Source: Tolumonas auensis DSM 9187
Lineage (GTDB): Bacteria; Pseudomonadota; Gammaproteobacteria; Enterobacterales; Aeromonadaceae
Direction of reading: 5' to 3'
Assembly (NCBI RefSeq): GCF_000023065.1
Contig: NC_012691.1
Span: forward strand, 3,042,501 to 3,106,500
Length of the DNA: 64,000 bases
Position 1 is the stretch's first letter; every line of letters starts with the position of its first letter. Below are positions 11,114-26,928 of this stretch, in pieces. Under the pieces are notes generated by a model, which saw only the letters and a program-made list of their open reading frames with translations, was not told where the DNA came from and did not search any database. Position numbers and translations under genes: made by a program.

Positions 11114-11140
11114 AAAAAAAAGAGGCCCCGCAGGGCCTCT
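11114..11140 (-). terminator. Terminator after rpoC
   Basis: Stem AGAGGCCC / GGGCCTCT with a four-base loop. On the minus strand it is followed directly by eight Ts. It ends the secE-to-rpoC transcription units 25 bases after the rpoC stop, separating them from ridA. Confidence 0.95.
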
Positions 11141-11164
11141 CAGACATTACCTCAGTAATGATTA

Positions 11165-15469
<4,305 letters not shown>

Positions 15470-15496
15470 CTGTATCTCCCGTCAGGAGTTTAACTT

Positions 15497-15521
15497 CGGT
15501 ATGCCGCTATGCGGCATACCG
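15497..15521. other. Perfect hairpin in the rpoB-rpoC gap
   Basis: CGGTATGCCGC / GCGGCATACCG with a three-base loop, an 11-bp stem without a following T-run. A second, weaker stem (TAAGGGC / GCCCTTA, 15542-15559) overlaps the rpoB stop codon. These may be processing or stability elements of the rpoBC mRNA. Confidence 0.7.
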
Positions 15522-15556
15522 TTACTATTCTGAGTCAGAAATAAGGGCTTGCGCCC

Positions 15557-18500
15557 TTACTCTTCTTCCAGCTCGATGTTGATACCCAAGGAGCGGATTT
15601 CCTTCAACAATACGTTGAAGGATTCTGGTATGCCAGGTTCCATGCGGTGATCGCCATCTACGATGTTCTTATACATCTTAGTACGGCCATTCACATCGTC
15701 CGACTTAACAGTCAACATTTCCTGCAGAGTGTAAGCGGCACCGTATGCTTCCAGTGCCCACACTTCCATCTCCCCGAAGCGCTGACCACCGAACTGTGCT
15801 TTACCGCCCAAAGGCTGCTGAGTAACCAGACTGTAAGAACCGGTAGAACGGGCATGCATCTTGTCATCAACCAAGTGGTTCAGTTTCAGCATGTACATGT
15901 AACCAACAGTTACAACACGCTCAAACGGCATACCGGTACGACCATCGAACAGGGTGATCTGGCCAGACTCAGGTTTATCAGCCAGTTTCAGCAGTTCTTT
16001 GATTTCACTCTCTTTCGCACCATCAAACACCGGTGTTGCGACAGGTAAACCTTTACGCAGGTTCTGTACCAGAGTCCGAACATCGTCATCGCTCAGTGTA
16101 GCAATATCAATTTGTTGTTGATCACTGCCACCCAGATCATAAACGCGTTGCAGGAACTCACGCAGCTCAGCCAGCTCGCGTTGTTCTTTGACCATACGAT
16201 CAATTTTTTCGCCGATGCCTTTTGCTGCCAGACCAAGGTGAACTTCCAGGATCTGACCGATGTTCATACGTGATGGTACGCCCAACGGGTTCAGTACGAT
16301 ATCGACAGGATTCCCTTCGTCATCGTATGGCATGTCTTCAACCGGACAAATTTTGGAGATAACCCCTTTGTTCCCGTGACGACCCGCCATCTTGTCACCT
16401 GGCTGGATACGACGTTTCACTGCCAGATAAACTTTAACGATCTTCAGTACGCCTGGTGCCAGATCATCACCCTGGATGATTTTCTGACGCTTGGCTTCAA
16501 ACTTACGATCGAATTCTTCTTTCAGTGCAATGTGTTGTTCAGCAATCTGTTCCAGCTCAACCTGTTTGCCTTCGTCATCCAGTGACTGTTCCAGCCATCT
16601 CTTACGATCCAGCTTAGACAATCTGTCTTCACCAAAACCGTTAGCAATCAACAAGGAACGGGCGCGACCGAAAATGCCATCTTCCAGGATCTTGAATTCT
16701 TCAGTCAGATCCTTTTTGGCATCACGCAGTTGCATGTCTTCAACTTCTTTAGCGCGTTTATCTTTTTCCACGCCATCACGAGTAAAGACCTGAACGTCAA
16801 TAACAGTACCGTAAACACCGTTAGGAACACGCAGCGATGAATCTTTAACATCAGATGCTTTTTCACCGAAGATCGCACGCAGCAGCTTCTCTTCTGGTGT
16901 CAGCTGAGTCTCACCTTTGGGTGTCACTTTACCAACCAGAATGTCGCCGCCTTTCACTTCAGCACCAACATAAACGATGCCTGACTCGTCCAGTTTAGAC
17001 AGAGCAGCTTCACCTACGTTTGGAATATCAGCAGTGATTTCTTCCGGGCCTAATTTGGTATCACGGGCGATACAAGACAGTTCCTGAATATGGATAGTAG
17101 TCAGGCGATCTTCCTGCACAACACGTTCTGAAACCAGAATCGAGTCTTCGAAGTTATAACCGTTCCATGGCATGAACGCGACGCGCATGTTCTGACCCAG
17201 AGCCAGCTCACCTAAATCGGTGGAAGGACCATCAGCCAGTACGTCACCCAGCATTACCGGTTCACCAACAGACACACAAGGACGCTGGTTGATACAGGTG
17301 TTCTGGTTAGAACGGGTATATTTAGTCAGGTTATAGATGTCGATACCGGCTTCGCCTGGTAACAGCTCATCTTCATTTACCTTAACCACAATACGGGAAG
17401 CATCAACGTAATCGATGGTGCCACCACGTTTAGCAACAACAGTTACACCGGAGTCAACCGCTACAGCACGTTCCATACCGGTACCGACCAGCGGCTTATC
17501 AGCACGCAGAGTTGGTACAGCCTGACGTTGCATGTTTGAACCCATCAATGCACGGTTCGCATCATCGTGTTCAAGGAATGGGATCAGCGATGCCGCAACA
17601 GAAACAACCTGCTGTGGACTCACGTCCATATACTGGATCTGCTCTGCGTTCATAAAGGTAGATTCACCTTTATGACGGCAAGGGATCAGTTCATCTTTCA
17701 GGCGAGCATCAGCATCAACATTAGCATTTGCCTGTGCAATCACGAAGTTACCTTCTTCGATTGCAGACAGATAATCCACTTCGTCGGTGATCACACCGTC
17801 GATGACTTTACGATATGGTGTTTCCAGGAAACCATATTCGTTAGTACGGGAATAAACCGCCAGAGAGTTGATCAGACCGATGTTCGGACCTTCAGGTGTT
17901 TCGATTGGACACAGACGACCATAGTGAGTCGGATGTACGTCTCGAACTTCGAAGCCTGCACGTTCACGAGTCAAACCACCCGGGCCTAACGCAGAAATAC
18001 GACGTTTGTGCGTAATTTCTGACAGCGGGTTGTTCTGATCCATAAACTGAGACAGCTGACTGGAGCCGAAGAATTCTTTAACGGCTGCAGAAATTGGCTT
18101 CGCATTGATCAGATCCTGCGGTTGAATTGCATCCAGATCACCCAGAGACAGGCGTTCTTTTACTGCACGCTCAACACGCACCAAGCCCACACGGAATTGG
18201 TTTTCAGCCATTTCGCCCACGGAACGGATACGACGGTTACCCAGATGATCGATATCATCCACATCGTCTTTACCGTTACGGATAGCAATCAGCTGTTTCA
18301 TTACGTCGACGATGTCGTCCTGGGACAAAATACCACTGCCGATATGATCAGGACGCGCCAGGCGACTGTTAAACTTCATACGGCCGACAGTTGACAGATC
18401 GTAACGATCAGCAGAGAAGAACAGATTCTCAAACAACTGCTCCGCAGCATCTTTCGTTGGCGGCTCACCAGGACGCATCATACGGTAGATTTCTACTAAT

Positions 18501-19585
18501 GCTTCCAGACGGTTAGTGCTCGAATCGATACGCAGAGTTTCAGAGATATATGAACCATGATCCAGTTCGTTAGTGAACAGGACTTCAAACTGTTTAAAAC
18601 CAGCTTGAGACAGGTTAGCAATGGCCTCCAGACTCAATGCAGTATTTGCATTGATCATCACTTCGCCAGTCTGCGGATTCACGTAGTCTCTAGCAGAAAT
18701 TTTGCCTACGACATACTCAACCGGTACTTCAATTTGACTAATACCGGCTTTTTCCAGCTGACGAATGTGACGTGCAGTAATACGACGGCCTTTTTCGACC
18801 ACCACATCACCACCGGCAACAATATCGAAGGTAGCGGTTTCACCACGCAGACGCTCCGGTACCAGTTCCATCAGAACTTTGCCATCTTTGATTTCGAATT
18901 TAATGGTTTCAAAGAATGTCGTCAGAATTTCTTCTGTCGTAAATTCTAATGCGCGCAGGATGATCGTTGCCGGTAATTTACGGCGACGGTCAATACGCAC
19001 AAACAGGTTGTCTTTGGCATCAAATTCGAAATCCAACCAGGAACCACGGTAAGGAATAACGCGTGCGTTATACAGAACCTTACCAGAAGAGTGGGTTTTA
19101 CCCTTATCGTGATCAAAGAACACGCCCGGGCTACGATGCAGCTGGGAAACGATAACACGCTCTGTACCATTGATAACAAAGGTGCCGTTATCGGTCATCA
19201 GCGGGATTTCGCCCATGTACACTTCTTGTTCTTTAATTTCTTTGACTGTGCCTGCCGCGGCTTCTTTATCAAACAGCACTAAGCGCAACTTCACGCGCAA
19301 TGGAGCTGAATAGGTGACGCCACGGATCTGACACTCTTTTACGTCAAAGACCGGTTCTCCCAAGCGATAGCTGACATACTGCAGCTCCGCAGTACCAGAA
19401 TAACTGGTAATGGGGAATACGCTGCGGAACGCAGCCTCAAGCCCGTATGCCCCTTCTGGGTCGGCATCAAGGAATTGTTTGAAGGAGTCCAGCTGAATGG
19501 ACAAGAGATAAGGCGTTTCCAGTACCTGATCACGCTTACCGAAGTCCTTACGAATGCGTTTTTTTTCGGTATAAGAGTTAACCAT
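15557..19585 (-). CDS. rpoB: DNA-directed RNA polymerase subunit beta
   Basis: 1342 residues, the same length as E. coli RpoB. The rifampicin region reads [20 protein letters not shown] and GLTRERAGF, i.e. wild type. The C-terminus carries the expected contacts to beta-prime ([20 protein letters not shown]). It follows rplL after a 207-base gap with an attenuator-like hairpin. Confidence 0.98.
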   Translation of the reverse strand: MVNSYTEKKRIRKDFGKRDQVLETPYLLSIQLDSFKQFLDADPEGAYGLEAAFRSVFPITSYSGTAELQYVSYRLGEPVFDVKECQIRGVTYSAPLRVKLRLVLFDKEAAAGTVKEIKEQEVYMGEIPLMTDNGTFVINGTERVIVSQLHRSPGVFFDHDKGKTHSSGKVLYNARVIPYRGSWLDFEFDAKDNLFVRIDRRRKLPATIILRALEFTTEEILTTFFETIKFEIKDGKVLMELVPERLRGETATFDIVAGGDVVVEKGRRITARHIRQLEKAGISQIEVPVEYVVGKISARDYVNPQTGEVMINANTALSLEAIANLSQAGFKQFEVLFTNELDHGSYISETLRIDSSTNRLEALVEIYRMMRPGEPPTKDAAEQLFENLFFSADRYDLSTVGRMKFNSRLARPDHIGSGILSQDDIVDVMKQLIAIRNGKDDVDDIDHLGNRRIRSVGEMAENQFRVGLVRVERAVKERLSLGDLDAIQPQDLINAKPISAAVKEFFGSSQLSQFMDQNNPLSEITHKRRISALGPGGLTRERAGFEVRDVHPTHYGRLCPIETPEGPNIGLINSLAVYSRTNEYGFLETPYRKVIDGVITDEVDYLSAIEEGNFVIAQANANVDADARLKDELIPCRHKGESTFMNAEQIQYMDVSPQQVVSVAASLIPFLEHDDANRALMGSNMQRQAVPTLRADKPLVGTGMERAVAVDSGVTVVAKRGGTIDYVDASRIVVKVNEDELLPGEAGIDIYNLTKYTRSNQNTCINQRPCVSVGEPVMLGDVLADGPSTDLGELALGQNMRVAFMPWNGYNFEDSILVSERVVQEDRLTTIHIQELSCIARDTKLGPEEITADIPNVGEAALSKLDESGIVYVGAEVKGGDILVGKVTPKGETQLTPEEKLLRAIFGEKASDVKDSSLRVPNGVYGTVIDVQVFTRDGVEKDKRAKEVEDMQLRDAKKDLTEEFKILEDGIFGRARSLLIANGFGEDRLSKLDRKRWLEQSLDDEGKQVELEQIAEQHIALKEEFDRKFEAKRQKIIQGDDLAPGVLKIVKVYLAVKRRIQPGDKMAGRHGNKGVISKICPVEDMPYDDEGNPVDIVLNPLGVPSRMNIGQILEVHLGLAAKGIGEKIDRMVKEQRELAELREFLQRVYDLGGSDQQQIDIATLSDDDVRTLVQNLRKGLPVATPVFDGAKESEIKELLKLADKPESGQITLFDGRTGMPFERVVTVGYMYMLKLNHLVDDKMHARSTGSYSLVTQQPLGGKAQFGGQRFGEMEVWALEAYGAAYTLQEMLTVKSDDVNGRTKMYKNIVDGDHRMEPGIPESFNVLLKEIRSLGINIELEEE

Positions 19586-19618
19586 AGGGTTCCTCAGCTC
19601 GCTGATAAGTGACCCAAG

Positions 19619-19636
19619 CTGCTCTGGCCAGAGCAG
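19619..19636. repeat. 18-base perfect palindrome upstream of rpoB
   Basis: CTGCTCTGG / CCAGAGCAG without spacer, 34 bases before the rpoB start. It could be a protein-binding site or an RNA fold in the rpoB leader. No function can be assigned from sequence. Confidence 0.5.
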
Positions 19637-19724
19637 TTCTGTAATACATTGCTACAATCGTACATTTAAGTACTCATTATAAGCCCAGGTGAGCAATGTG
19701 AAATCCTGAGGCTTACAGCGCAAA

Positions 19725-19753
19725 AGGGCCGGTGAATTTTCTTCACCAGCCCT
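19725..19753 (-). terminator. Attenuator-like hairpin between rplL and rpoB
   Basis: On the mRNA strand AGGGCUGGUGAA pairs with UUCACCGGCCCU (one U-G wobble) around a five-base loop and is followed by UUUUGC. In E. coli the rplL-rpoB gap has a partial terminator that sets lower expression of rpoBC than of rplJL; this hairpin is in the equivalent position, about 40 bases after rplL. Partial termination is inferred. Confidence 0.75.
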
Positions 19754-19792
19754 AGCCTGTTTTATCAGGCCGCTAACCTACTGTTAAGTAGA

Positions 19793-20158
19793 TTATTTGA
19801 TCTCAACAGAAGCACCTGCAGCTTCCAGCTCTTTCTTCAGAGCTTCAGCTTCATCTTTAGATACTGCTTCTTTAACTGCAGTTGGAGCAGCTTCTACCAG
19901 GTCTTTAGCTTCTTTCAGACCCAGAGAGGTTGCAGCACGAACTGCTTTGATTACTGCTACTTTGTTAGCGCCGATAGCGGTCAGCATAACATTGAATTCA
20001 GTTTGTTCTTCAACCGCTTCAGCAGCAGCGGCTGGGCCGGCAGCTACAGCAGCAGCAGAAACACCGAACTTCTCTTCCATAGCGGTGATCAGTTCTACAA
20101 CTTCCATTACGGACATAGAAGCAACGGCTTCGATGATTTGGTCTTTAGTGATAGACAT
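19793..20158 (-). CDS. rplL: 50S ribosomal protein L7/L12
   Basis: 121 residues. It has the N-terminal dimerisation domain, an Ala-rich hinge ([18 protein letters not shown]) and the C-terminal factor-binding domain ([14 protein letters not shown]). It forms the multi-copy stalk that recruits translation GTPases. It follows rplJ after 60 bases. Confidence 0.98.
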   Translation of the reverse strand: MSITKDQIIEAVASMSVMEVVELITAMEEKFGVSAAAVAAGPAAAAEAVEEQTEFNVMLTAIGANKVAVIKAVRAATSLGLKEAKDLVEAAPTAVKEAVSKDEAEALKKELEAAGASVEIK

Positions 20159-20218
20159 GAGAAAAAATTCCTGTCGTTGAAGTATTAAAAATAAAAATAA
20201 TCTGTTCTGTTACAAGAA

Positions 20219-20722
20219 TTAAGCCGCTTCGGCTTCTTTCTTGTCGCGCAGAGCTGCCAGAGTACGAACCAGCTTGCCAGCTGAAGCTTCTTTCATAGTA
20301 GCCATCAGTTTCGCAATTGCTTCTTCGTAAGTCGGCAGAGTTGCCAGACGATCAATTTGAGCTGCAGGGATGAATTCACCCTGGAACGCACCACCCTTGA
20401 TAGAGAACTTATCGTTCCCTTTAGCAAACTCTTTGAACAGACGAGCAGCAGCGCCCGGATGTTCGTTAGAGAACGCGATCAGGGTCGGACCAACAAATAC
20501 GTCTTTCATGCATTCGAAATCGGAACCTTCTACTGCACGAGTCAGCAGAGTGTTACGAACAACACGCATGTAAACGCCTGCTTCACGAGCAGACTGACGC
20601 AGAGCGGTCATCTTGGCTACTGTTACACCGCGGGAATCCGCAGCAACAGCAGACAGTGCGCCTTTGGCAGCTTCGCTGACTTCAGCGACAATCGCTTTTT
20701 TGTCTTCGAGTCCTAACGCCAT
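20219..20722 (-). CDS. rplJ: 50S ribosomal protein L10
   Basis: 167 residues, starting [17 protein letters not shown], the gammaproteobacterial L10 start. L10 anchors L7/L12 dimers on the 50S subunit, and the L10-L12 complex represses its own translation through the mRNA leader in E. coli. A long 232-base leader precedes it here. Confidence 0.98.
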   Translation of the reverse strand: MALGLEDKKAIVAEVSEAAKGALSAVAADSRGVTVAKMTALRQSAREAGVYMRVVRNTLLTRAVEGSDFECMKDVFVGPTLIAFSNEHPGAAARLFKEFAKGNDKFSIKGGAFQGEFIPAAQIDRLATLPTYEEAIAKLMATMKEASAGKLVRTLAALRDKKEAEAA

Positions 20723-20911
20723 TGGCTTACTCCTGGAATTAATCTGGGCGAACCCAGAACTGTCAACAACTCTCTTTTCAGAGAGAACTCGGCGGCAGAG
20801 TCCAGAAGAAAGAAATCTTTCTCGCTGGGTTCCGGCACCGTCTACGCAGGTAAATTAAGGTTTACACCACCTGCGGTCTTGGACGGGAGTCGAGACCCCC
20901 AACCAAACTAA
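20723..20911 (-). promoter_or_regulatory. Leader of rplJL, probable L10(L12) autoregulatory RNA
   Basis: About 190 bases of transcribed leader between the probable rplJ promoter and the rplJ start, with several G/C-rich complementary stretches (for instance GGGAGTCGAGACCCCC). In E. coli the equivalent leader binds the L10-L12 complex. The match is by position and length; I did not fold or align it. Confidence 0.6.
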
Positions 20912-20942
20912 GGGGCGAGATTATAGACTATAATCTCGCCCC
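20912..20942 (-). terminator. Strong hairpin after rplA containing the rplJ -10 box
   Basis: GGGGCGAGATTATA / TATAATCTCGCCCC with a three-base loop, a perfect 14-bp stem 12 bases after the rplA stop. The tail on the minus strand (TTAGTTTGGTT) is only moderately T-rich, so termination may be partial. The stem contains the -10 box of the next promoter. Confidence 0.75.
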
Positions 20943-20949
20943 TAGTAAA
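20920..20949 (-). promoter_or_regulatory. Probable rplJ promoter nested in the hairpin
   Basis: On the minus strand: TTTACT, 18 bases, TATAAT. The -10 box matches consensus fully, the -35 box at four of six. The -10 and the spacer are inside the perfect hairpin at 20912-20942. Confidence 0.65.
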
Positions 20950-20954
20950 TAAGC

Positions 20955-21659
20955 TTAAGCAGCTTTGGTATCCAGAGAAGCCTGATCAACAGCCATACCT
21001 GCACCCATAGTGGTGGACAAGCTAACTTTCTTGATGAATTGGCCTTTAGAAGTAGATGGTTTAGCTTTTTTCAGCGCAACCAGCAGTGATTCTAAGTTCT
21101 CTTTCAGCTGAGCTTCAGTGAAGTCAACCTTACCAATGGTAGAATGGATGATACCATTCTTGTCGTTACGGTAACGAACCTGACCTGCTTTAGCATTTTT
21201 AACAGCTTCAGCAACGTTAGGAGTCACAGTACCAACTTTCGGGTTTGGCATCAGACCACGTGGGCCCAGGATTTGACCCAGTTGACCAACAACGCGCATT
21301 GCATCAGGAGAAGCAATAACTACGTCGAAGTTCAGTTCACCACGTTTAACTTGTTCAGCCAGGTCTTCCATACCTACCAGGTCAGCACCAGCTGCAGTTG
21401 CAGCTTCAGCATTAGCGCCCTGAGTAAATACAGCAACACGAACGGTACGACCGGTGCCGTTTGGCAGTACGGTGGCGCCACGAACGTTCTGGTCTGATTT
21501 ACGAGCGTCGATACCCAGGTTAACAGCTACGTCAACGCTTTCTACGAATTTAGCAGTAGCCAGCTCTTTCAGTAAAGCAACGGCTTCGGTGATGCCATAC
21601 TCTTTAGTAGCATCAACTTTTTCACGAATTACGCGCATGCGTTTAGTTAATTTAGCCAT
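20955..21659 (-). CDS. rplA: 50S ribosomal protein L1
   Basis: 234 residues. It begins [16 protein letters not shown] and contains [16 protein letters not shown], the L1 signature. L1 forms the mobile stalk at the E site and in E. coli represses rplK-rplA translation by binding the rplK leader. The ATG is 4 bases after the rplK stop. Confidence 0.98.
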   Translation of the reverse strand: MAKLTKRMRVIREKVDATKEYGITEAVALLKELATAKFVESVDVAVNLGIDARKSDQNVRGATVLPNGTGRTVRVAVFTQGANAEAATAAGADLVGMEDLAEQVKRGELNFDVVIASPDAMRVVGQLGQILGPRGLMPNPKVGTVTPNVAEAVKNAKAGQVRYRNDKNGIIHSTIGKVDFTEAQLKENLESLLVALKKAKPSTSKGQFIKKVSLSTTMGAGMAVDQASLDTKAA

Positions 21660-21663
21660 TGTC

Positions 21664-22092
21664 TTATCCCTCTACTACCAGGCCCATGGAACGGGCAGAG
21701 CCTGCGATACAGCGGGCTTTCGCTTCCAGATCAGAACCAGTCATATCAGGTTCTTTGGTCTTCGCGATTTCCAGCAGCTGAGCGTGAGTCACTTTACCTA
21801 CTTTATCTTTGTTTGGCTTGGAAGAGCCAGACGTGATACCAGCAGCTTTTTTCAGCAGGAAAGAAGCAGGTGGCGTTTTAGTTTCGAAAGTGAAAGAACG
21901 GTCACTGTATACAGTAATTACAACTGGAGTAGGCGCACCTTTTTCCAGTTTTTCTGTACGAGCGTTGAACGCTTTACAGAATTCCATGATGTTAACACCG
22001 TGCTGACCCAGAGCCGGACCTACTGGTGGGCTTGGGTTCGCGCTGCCGGCCTTAACTTGCAGCTTGATATAGGCTGAAACTTTCTTTGCCAT
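21664..22092 (-). CDS. rplK: 50S ribosomal protein L11
   Basis: 142 residues from the ATG at 22092 ([13 protein letters not shown]), the same length as E. coli L11. The frame stays open upstream to 22203, but that part shows no similarity and covers the promoter. L11 binds the GTPase-associated centre of 23S rRNA and is needed for RelA activation. First gene of the rplKA unit. Confidence 0.97.
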   Translation of the reverse strand: MAKKVSAYIKLQVKAGSANPSPPVGPALGQHGVNIMEFCKAFNARTEKLEKGAPTPVVITVYSDRSFTFETKTPPASFLLKKAAGITSGSSKPNKDKVGKVTHAQLLEIAKTKEPDMTGSDLEAKARCIAGSARSMGLVVEG

Positions 22093-22159
22093 TTTTAAAA
22101 TCACCTCAAATGTGGGTTCTAGCGCCTCAGAGTAAAACTCTTCACAGGCTCCCCGATAG

Positions 22160-22197
22160 AAAAAGGGGCAGCGAATTATAGAGATAACCGCTGCCCC
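22160..22197 (-). terminator. Terminator after nusG overlapping the rplK promoter
   Basis: GGGGCAGCG / CGCTGCCCC; an inner TTAT/ATAA pairing can lengthen the stem. On the minus strand the stem is followed by TTTTTC. It begins 16 bases after the nusG stop. Confidence 0.85.
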
Positions 22198-22203
22198 AGA
22201 CAA
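22175..22203 (-). promoter_or_regulatory. Probable rplK promoter nested in the nusG terminator
   Basis: On the minus strand: TTGTCT, 17 bases, TATAAT (four of six and six of six matches). The -10 box lies in the loop side of the nusG terminator hairpin, and the 5' arm of that hairpin forms the spacer. Confidence 0.75.
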
Positions 22204-22212
22204 CCAGTAATA

Positions 22213-22755
22213 TTAAACTTTTTCGACCTGACTGAAATCGAGCTCAACCGGGGTCGCACGACCGAAGATCAGAACTGAAACCTTCATGCGGCTCTTGTCG
22301 TAATCGACTTCTTCCACGGTGCCGTTGAAATCAGCAAACGGACCATCGGAAACACGGATAACTTCGCCTGGTTCGAACAGAGTCTTGTGTTTTGGTTTAT
22401 CCACAGACTCTTGCAGACGATTCAGAATTGCATCCGCTTCTTTATCGGTGATCGGTGCCGGACGGTCAGAAGTACCGCCAATGAAGCCCATCACACGGGG
22501 AACGTTACGCACTAAATGCCATGATGCATCATTCATGATCATTTGTACCAGCACATAACCCGGGAAAAATTTGCGCTCGCTTTTACGCTTCTGGCCAGCA
22601 CGCATTTCGACTACTTCTTCAGTAGGAACCAGAATTTCACCAAACTGGTCTTCCATGCCGTGCATTTTGATATGTTCTTTCAACGATTTGGCGACACGAC
22701 CTTCAAAACCGGAAAAAGCCTGTACAACATACCATCTCATACGTTGTTCTGACAT
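22213..22755 (-). CDS. nusG: Transcription termination/antitermination factor NusG
   Basis: 180 residues, close to the 181 of E. coli. The NGN domain ([19 protein letters not shown]) and the C-terminal KOW domain ([19 protein letters not shown]) are clear. NusG links RNA polymerase with Rho or with ribosomal S10. It lies 3 bases after secE. Confidence 0.98.
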   Translation of the reverse strand: MSEQRMRWYVVQAFSGFEGRVAKSLKEHIKMHGMEDQFGEILVPTEEVVEMRAGQKRKSERKFFPGYVLVQMIMNDASWHLVRNVPRVMGFIGGTSDRPAPITDKEADAILNRLQESVDKPKHKTLFEPGEVIRVSDGPFADFNGTVEEVDYDKSRMKVSVLIFGRATPVELDFSQVEKV

Positions 22756-22758
22756 TGA

Positions 22759-23142
22759 TTACCCCTTCATTCCGGTGATTAGTTCAACCAGCCAAATCAG
22801 AGCACCATCTATTAAAAATAAGAATAGGCCCATAACAACGGTAAATGCAAAGATGATCAGGGTTGTCTGAATAGTTTCCTGGCGAGTTGGCCACACTACT
22901 TTACGGACTTCCTTGATGGATTCACGACTAAAAGTCAGCAGTGCTTTACCCTGAATAGTTTGCAATGCAGTCACCGCTGCAGCAGCAAACGCAATTACAA
23001 CTGCGACAACACGGATCAATAACGATTTTTCAGCAAAAACTGAATTACCAACCACCGCAGCCGCCAGAAGAATGAAAACCAGCCCCCACAATGCGATGTT
23101 TTTACCTTTGTTGCGGTTCTGGCTCTCAACATTCACACTCAT
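22759..23142 (-). CDS. secE: Preprotein translocase subunit SecE
   Basis: 127 residues, the E. coli length, with three predicted membrane helices (about residues 15-32, 40-62 and 92-118). The conserved cytoplasmic motif EVRKVVWPTRQET precedes the third helix. SecE clamps SecY in the protein-conducting channel. Co-directional with tRNA-Trp upstream and nusG downstream. Confidence 0.97.
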   Translation of the reverse strand: MSVNVESQNRNKGKNIALWGLVFILLAAAVVGNSVFAEKSLLIRVVAVVIAFAAAAVTALQTIQGKALLTFSRESIKEVRKVVWPTRQETIQTTLIIFAFTVVMGLFLFLIDGALIWLVELITGMKG

Positions 23143-23195
23143 ACAATCTACCTGTATTCGTTTTCAGTGCATTAAACCCGCTATTTTGCGGTATT

Positions 23196-23272
23196 TGGCA
23201 GGGGCGGAGGGATTCGAACCCCCAACCATCGGTTTTGGAGACCGCTGTTCTACCAATTGGAACTACGCCCCT
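23196..23272 (-). tRNA. tRNA-Trp (CCA), copy 1
   Basis: 77 bases including an encoded 3' CCA. Acceptor stem AGGGGCG/CGCCCCT, anticodon loop CTCCAAA giving CCA, T-loop TTCGAAT. It lies between tufB and secE and is probably transcribed with secE-nusG. An identical copy is at 38895-38971. Confidence 0.97.
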
Positions 23273-23277
23273 AAGAT

Positions 23278-23306
23278 AACAAAGCCCCGATTATAGGGGC
23301 TTTGTT
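23278..23306 (-). terminator. Terminator-like hairpin after tufB with a -10 box in its loop
   Basis: AACAAAGCCCC / GGGGCTTTGTT, a perfect 11-bp stem with a seven-base loop (TATAATC on the minus strand). It lies 20 bases after the tufB stop. The tail is short (TTTGTTATCTT), so termination may be incomplete. Confidence 0.8.
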
Positions 23307-23318
23307 TATATTTGTAAC
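23290..23318 (-). promoter_or_regulatory. Probable promoter of tRNA-Trp-secE-nusG nested in the tufB terminator
   Basis: On the minus strand: GTTACA, 17 bases, TATAAT (four of six and six of six). The -10 box occupies the hairpin loop and the 5' arm is in the spacer. Confidence 0.7.
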
Positions 23319-23326
23319 CGAAAGAA

Positions 23327-24526
<1,200 letters not shown>

Positions 24527-24605
24527 CTAACACTGTTATATGGTAAGAAACTCACCACGGTACACACCGTCCGACGAGTATCAACAATAGCTCTTTGAAT
24601 TAAAT

Positions 24606-24680
<75 letters not shown>

Positions 24681-24705
24681 ATAACTACAATGCCAGTGCA
24701 CAGGA

Positions 24706-24790
24706 TGGTGGAGGGAGAAGGATTCGAACCTTCGAAGGCAGAGCCGTCAGATTTACAGTCTGATCCCTTTGGCCGCTCGGGAATCCCTCC
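24706..24790 (-). tRNA. tRNA-Tyr (GTA)
   Basis: 85 bases, class II with a long variable arm and encoded CCA. Acceptor stem GGAGGGA/TCCCTCC, anticodon loop CTGTAAA giving GTA. First gene of the tRNA-tufB operon. The Thr tRNAs that flank the Tyr-Gly pair in E. coli are not found. Confidence 0.97.
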
Positions 24791-24834
24791 ATCAGTGCAT
24801 GACAAATCATGGCTACCTGCAAAGAGCGTTGCGA

Positions 24835-24863
24835 ATTCTAGTGCAAGCGTGCCGGTGGAGCAA
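24835..24863 (-). promoter_or_regulatory. Probable promoter of tRNA-Tyr, tRNA-Gly and tufB
   Basis: On the minus strand: TTGCTC, 17 bases, TAGAAT, followed by a G/C-containing start region (TCGCAACGC). The -10 matches five of six; the -35 only three of six. It lies 45-73 bases before the mature tRNA-Tyr 5' end. Confidence 0.65.
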
Positions 24864-25012
24864 CTACTCTGCGATGTGTTTTCATGAGTTTTCTACTCCG
24901 TTTTCATGAAATTGTTCTGTTTTTTGCTTTTTGAACCCTCAGATGCACTTTCGGTTGTCGAATAATAGGCGCTTGGTGTAATGTCGGCCCTCTTGCTGAA
25001 AGGACTTCAAGA

Positions 25013-25960
25013 ATGACTGCAGATCCACAACATCTCTCGCCTTATTTACATTTTCACAGGGAACAGTGGGCTCATCTGCGTGATTCAGTCCCACTTTCAT
25101 TAACCGAACAGGATCTGATTGACCTGCGAGGTATTCACGATGAATTGTCACTCGACGAAGTCCGTGACATCTATCTGCCCCTATCCCGCTTGCTGAATCT
25201 CTATGTGAAAGCACGTCAGCACCGCAGCAAAGTCATTGAACAGTTTCTGGGAACCAGAAGCGAACGGGTGCCGTATGTGATTAGCATCGCGGGCAGTGTT
25301 GCGGTAGGAAAAAGCACGACAGCACGTATTCTGCAGGCATTACTGGAACACTGGCCCGAGCATCCGAAAGTGGAACTGATCACCACGGATGGCTTTCTTT
25401 ATCCCAACCGGGTATTGGAAGAGCGCGGATTGATGAAGAAAAAAGGCTTTCCGCAATCGTACGACATGCGCCGACTGGTCAATTTTGTTGCCGATATTAA
25501 AGCCGGAAAGCAACGTGTTGAAGCACCGATTTATTCGCACCATATCTATGACATCATTCCGGATCAGGTCAAAGTTCTGGAACAACCGGATATTCTGATC
25601 ATTGAAGGCCTGAATGTGTTACAGAGTGGCATGGATTACCCACATGATCCGCACCGCGTCTTTGTGTCTGATTTTGTTGATTTTTCTATTTATGTGGATG
25701 CGGACAAAAACTTACTGAAAGAGTGGTACATCCAACGCTTCCTCCGTTTCCGTAAGAGCGCATTCTCCGATCCGTCGAGTTATTTCCACCACTATTCCCA
25801 TTTCGATGAGGATGATGCGGCTGCCACTGCCAGCCGGATCTGGGACGAAATCAATTATCCGAATCTGATTGCCAATATCTTGCCGACCCGTGAGCGGGCT
25901 AATCTGATCCTGACCAAAGGCGGTCAGCATGCAATTGAGCAAGTCAGGTTAAGAAAATAA
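25013..25960 (+). CDS. coaA: Pantothenate kinase CoaA (type I)
   Basis: CoaA phosphorylates pantothenate, the first and regulated step of coenzyme A synthesis. 315 residues. The P-loop [14 protein letters not shown] is near residue 95, with further conserved stretches ([31 protein letters not shown]). The ATG at 25013 is preceded by AAGGA. It faces birA convergently with two bases between stops, as in E. coli. Confidence 0.97.
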   Translation: MTADPQHLSPYLHFHREQWAHLRDSVPLSLTEQDLIDLRGIHDELSLDEVRDIYLPLSRLLNLYVKARQHRSKVIEQFLGTRSERVPYVISIAGSVAVGKSTTARILQALLEHWPEHPKVELITTDGFLYPNRVLEERGLMKKKGFPQSYDMRRLVNFVADIKAGKQRVEAPIYSHHIYDIIPDQVKVLEQPDILIIEGLNVLQSGMDYPHDPHRVFVSDFVDFSIYVDADKNLLKEWYIQRFLRFRKSAFSDPSSYFHHYSHFDEDDAAATASRIWDEINYPNLIANILPTRERANLILTKGGQHAIEQVRLRK

Positions 25961-25962
25961 AT

Positions 25963-26928
25963 TCAGCTGTCGGCGCGCAGTGATATCTCGCCGCCGACAA
26001 ATTTACGAATACCGTTACCATCCTGCAGCAGCATGTTCCCCTGCCCGTCTATACCACAGTAAGTACCATGTATTATCTGGTCACCCAGCAGAACCTTTAC
26101 GGGCTGCTGCATAAACATATCCAGCCGGTTCCATTCCGTTAAAAAGGCACTTAATCCCTGCTGTTCAAAAAGCGCTAACGTTTCCCGCAATGCGTGGATA
26201 ATGGCGGCACTCAGTTTATTCCGATCAATAGCTGCGGTCTGTTCAGCCAGATGCGCACAGGGTTGATCCAAACGGGCGATGACATCATCCGGTAAGTTCA
26301 GATTGATACCGACACCAATCACCAGATGGCAGAGACCGCCGACGGCGGCGGACATTTCTACCAGGATGCCCGCCAATTTCCGGCGTGCCATATAGATATC
26401 ATTAGGCCATTTCAGGCTGAGCCCCTGATATCCCTGCGCTTCCAGCGCCCTGACGACCGCAACTCCAATTGCAAGACTCAATCCCATGGCGGCACTCGGT
26501 CCATCATCCAGTCGCCAGTACATACTCATGATAAATTGACTGCCAAATGGCGAATGCCACTGCCGTCCCCGACGGCCACGACCGGCCGTCTGCGTTTCTG
26601 CCAGCAGGCATTCACCTTTCTGCCAGCGATCCAGCTGAGCCATCATGTATTGATTAGTAGATCCAATGACGGCACAGGTATGCACCGGAGCGCCGTGAAG
26701 ATGAGACCTGATAATCTCTGCATTCAGTGGCTGCAGCGGCGTATCCAGCCGATAACCTTTGCCGGTAATGCTGAATATCTCCAGTCCCAGCTGGCGCAGA
26801 CTTTTTATTTGCTGACTGATGGCTGCCCGGCTGATGCCCAGAGCAATACCGATCTGTTCACCGGAATGGAAACCACCATCAGCGAGCATACTGAGCAGCG
26901 CCTGCTGCCGTGAGTTCAGTTGCTTCAT
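25963..26928 (-). CDS. birA: Biotin-protein ligase / biotin operon repressor BirA
   Basis: 321 residues. The N-terminal winged helix-turn-helix (GEQIGIALGISRAAISQQIK) is present, so this is the bifunctional form that both biotinylates AccB and represses bio genes. The catalytic domain shows GRGRRGRQWHSPFG (biotinyl-AMP loop) and LKWPNDIYM. Its ATG overlaps the murB stop. Confidence 0.97.
   Translation of the reverse strand: MKQLNSRQQALLSMLADGGFHSGEQIGIALGISRAAISQQIKSLRQLGLEIFSITGKGYRLDTPLQPLNAEIIRSHLHGAPVHTCAVIGSTNQYMMAQLDRWQKGECLLAETQTAGRGRRGRQWHSPFGSQFIMSMYWRLDDGPSAAMGLSLAIGVAVVRALEAQGYQGLSLKWPNDIYMARRKLAGILVEMSAAVGGLCHLVIGVGINLNLPDDVIARLDQPCAHLAEQTAAIDRNKLSAAIIHALRETLALFEQQGLSAFLTEWNRLDMFMQQPVKVLLGDQIIHGTYCGIDGQGNMLLQDGNGIRKFVGGEISLRADS

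Noticed and set aside
23091..23279. Open frame whose end translates as RRDSNPQPSVLETAVLP
   Set aside because: This is the antisense translation of tRNA-Trp. The same peptide appears at 38778-39014 over the second copy. It is a familiar spurious protein.
24690..24887. Open frame translating as EGEGFEPSKAEPSDLQSDP
   Set aside because: Antisense translation of tRNA-Tyr, not a protein.
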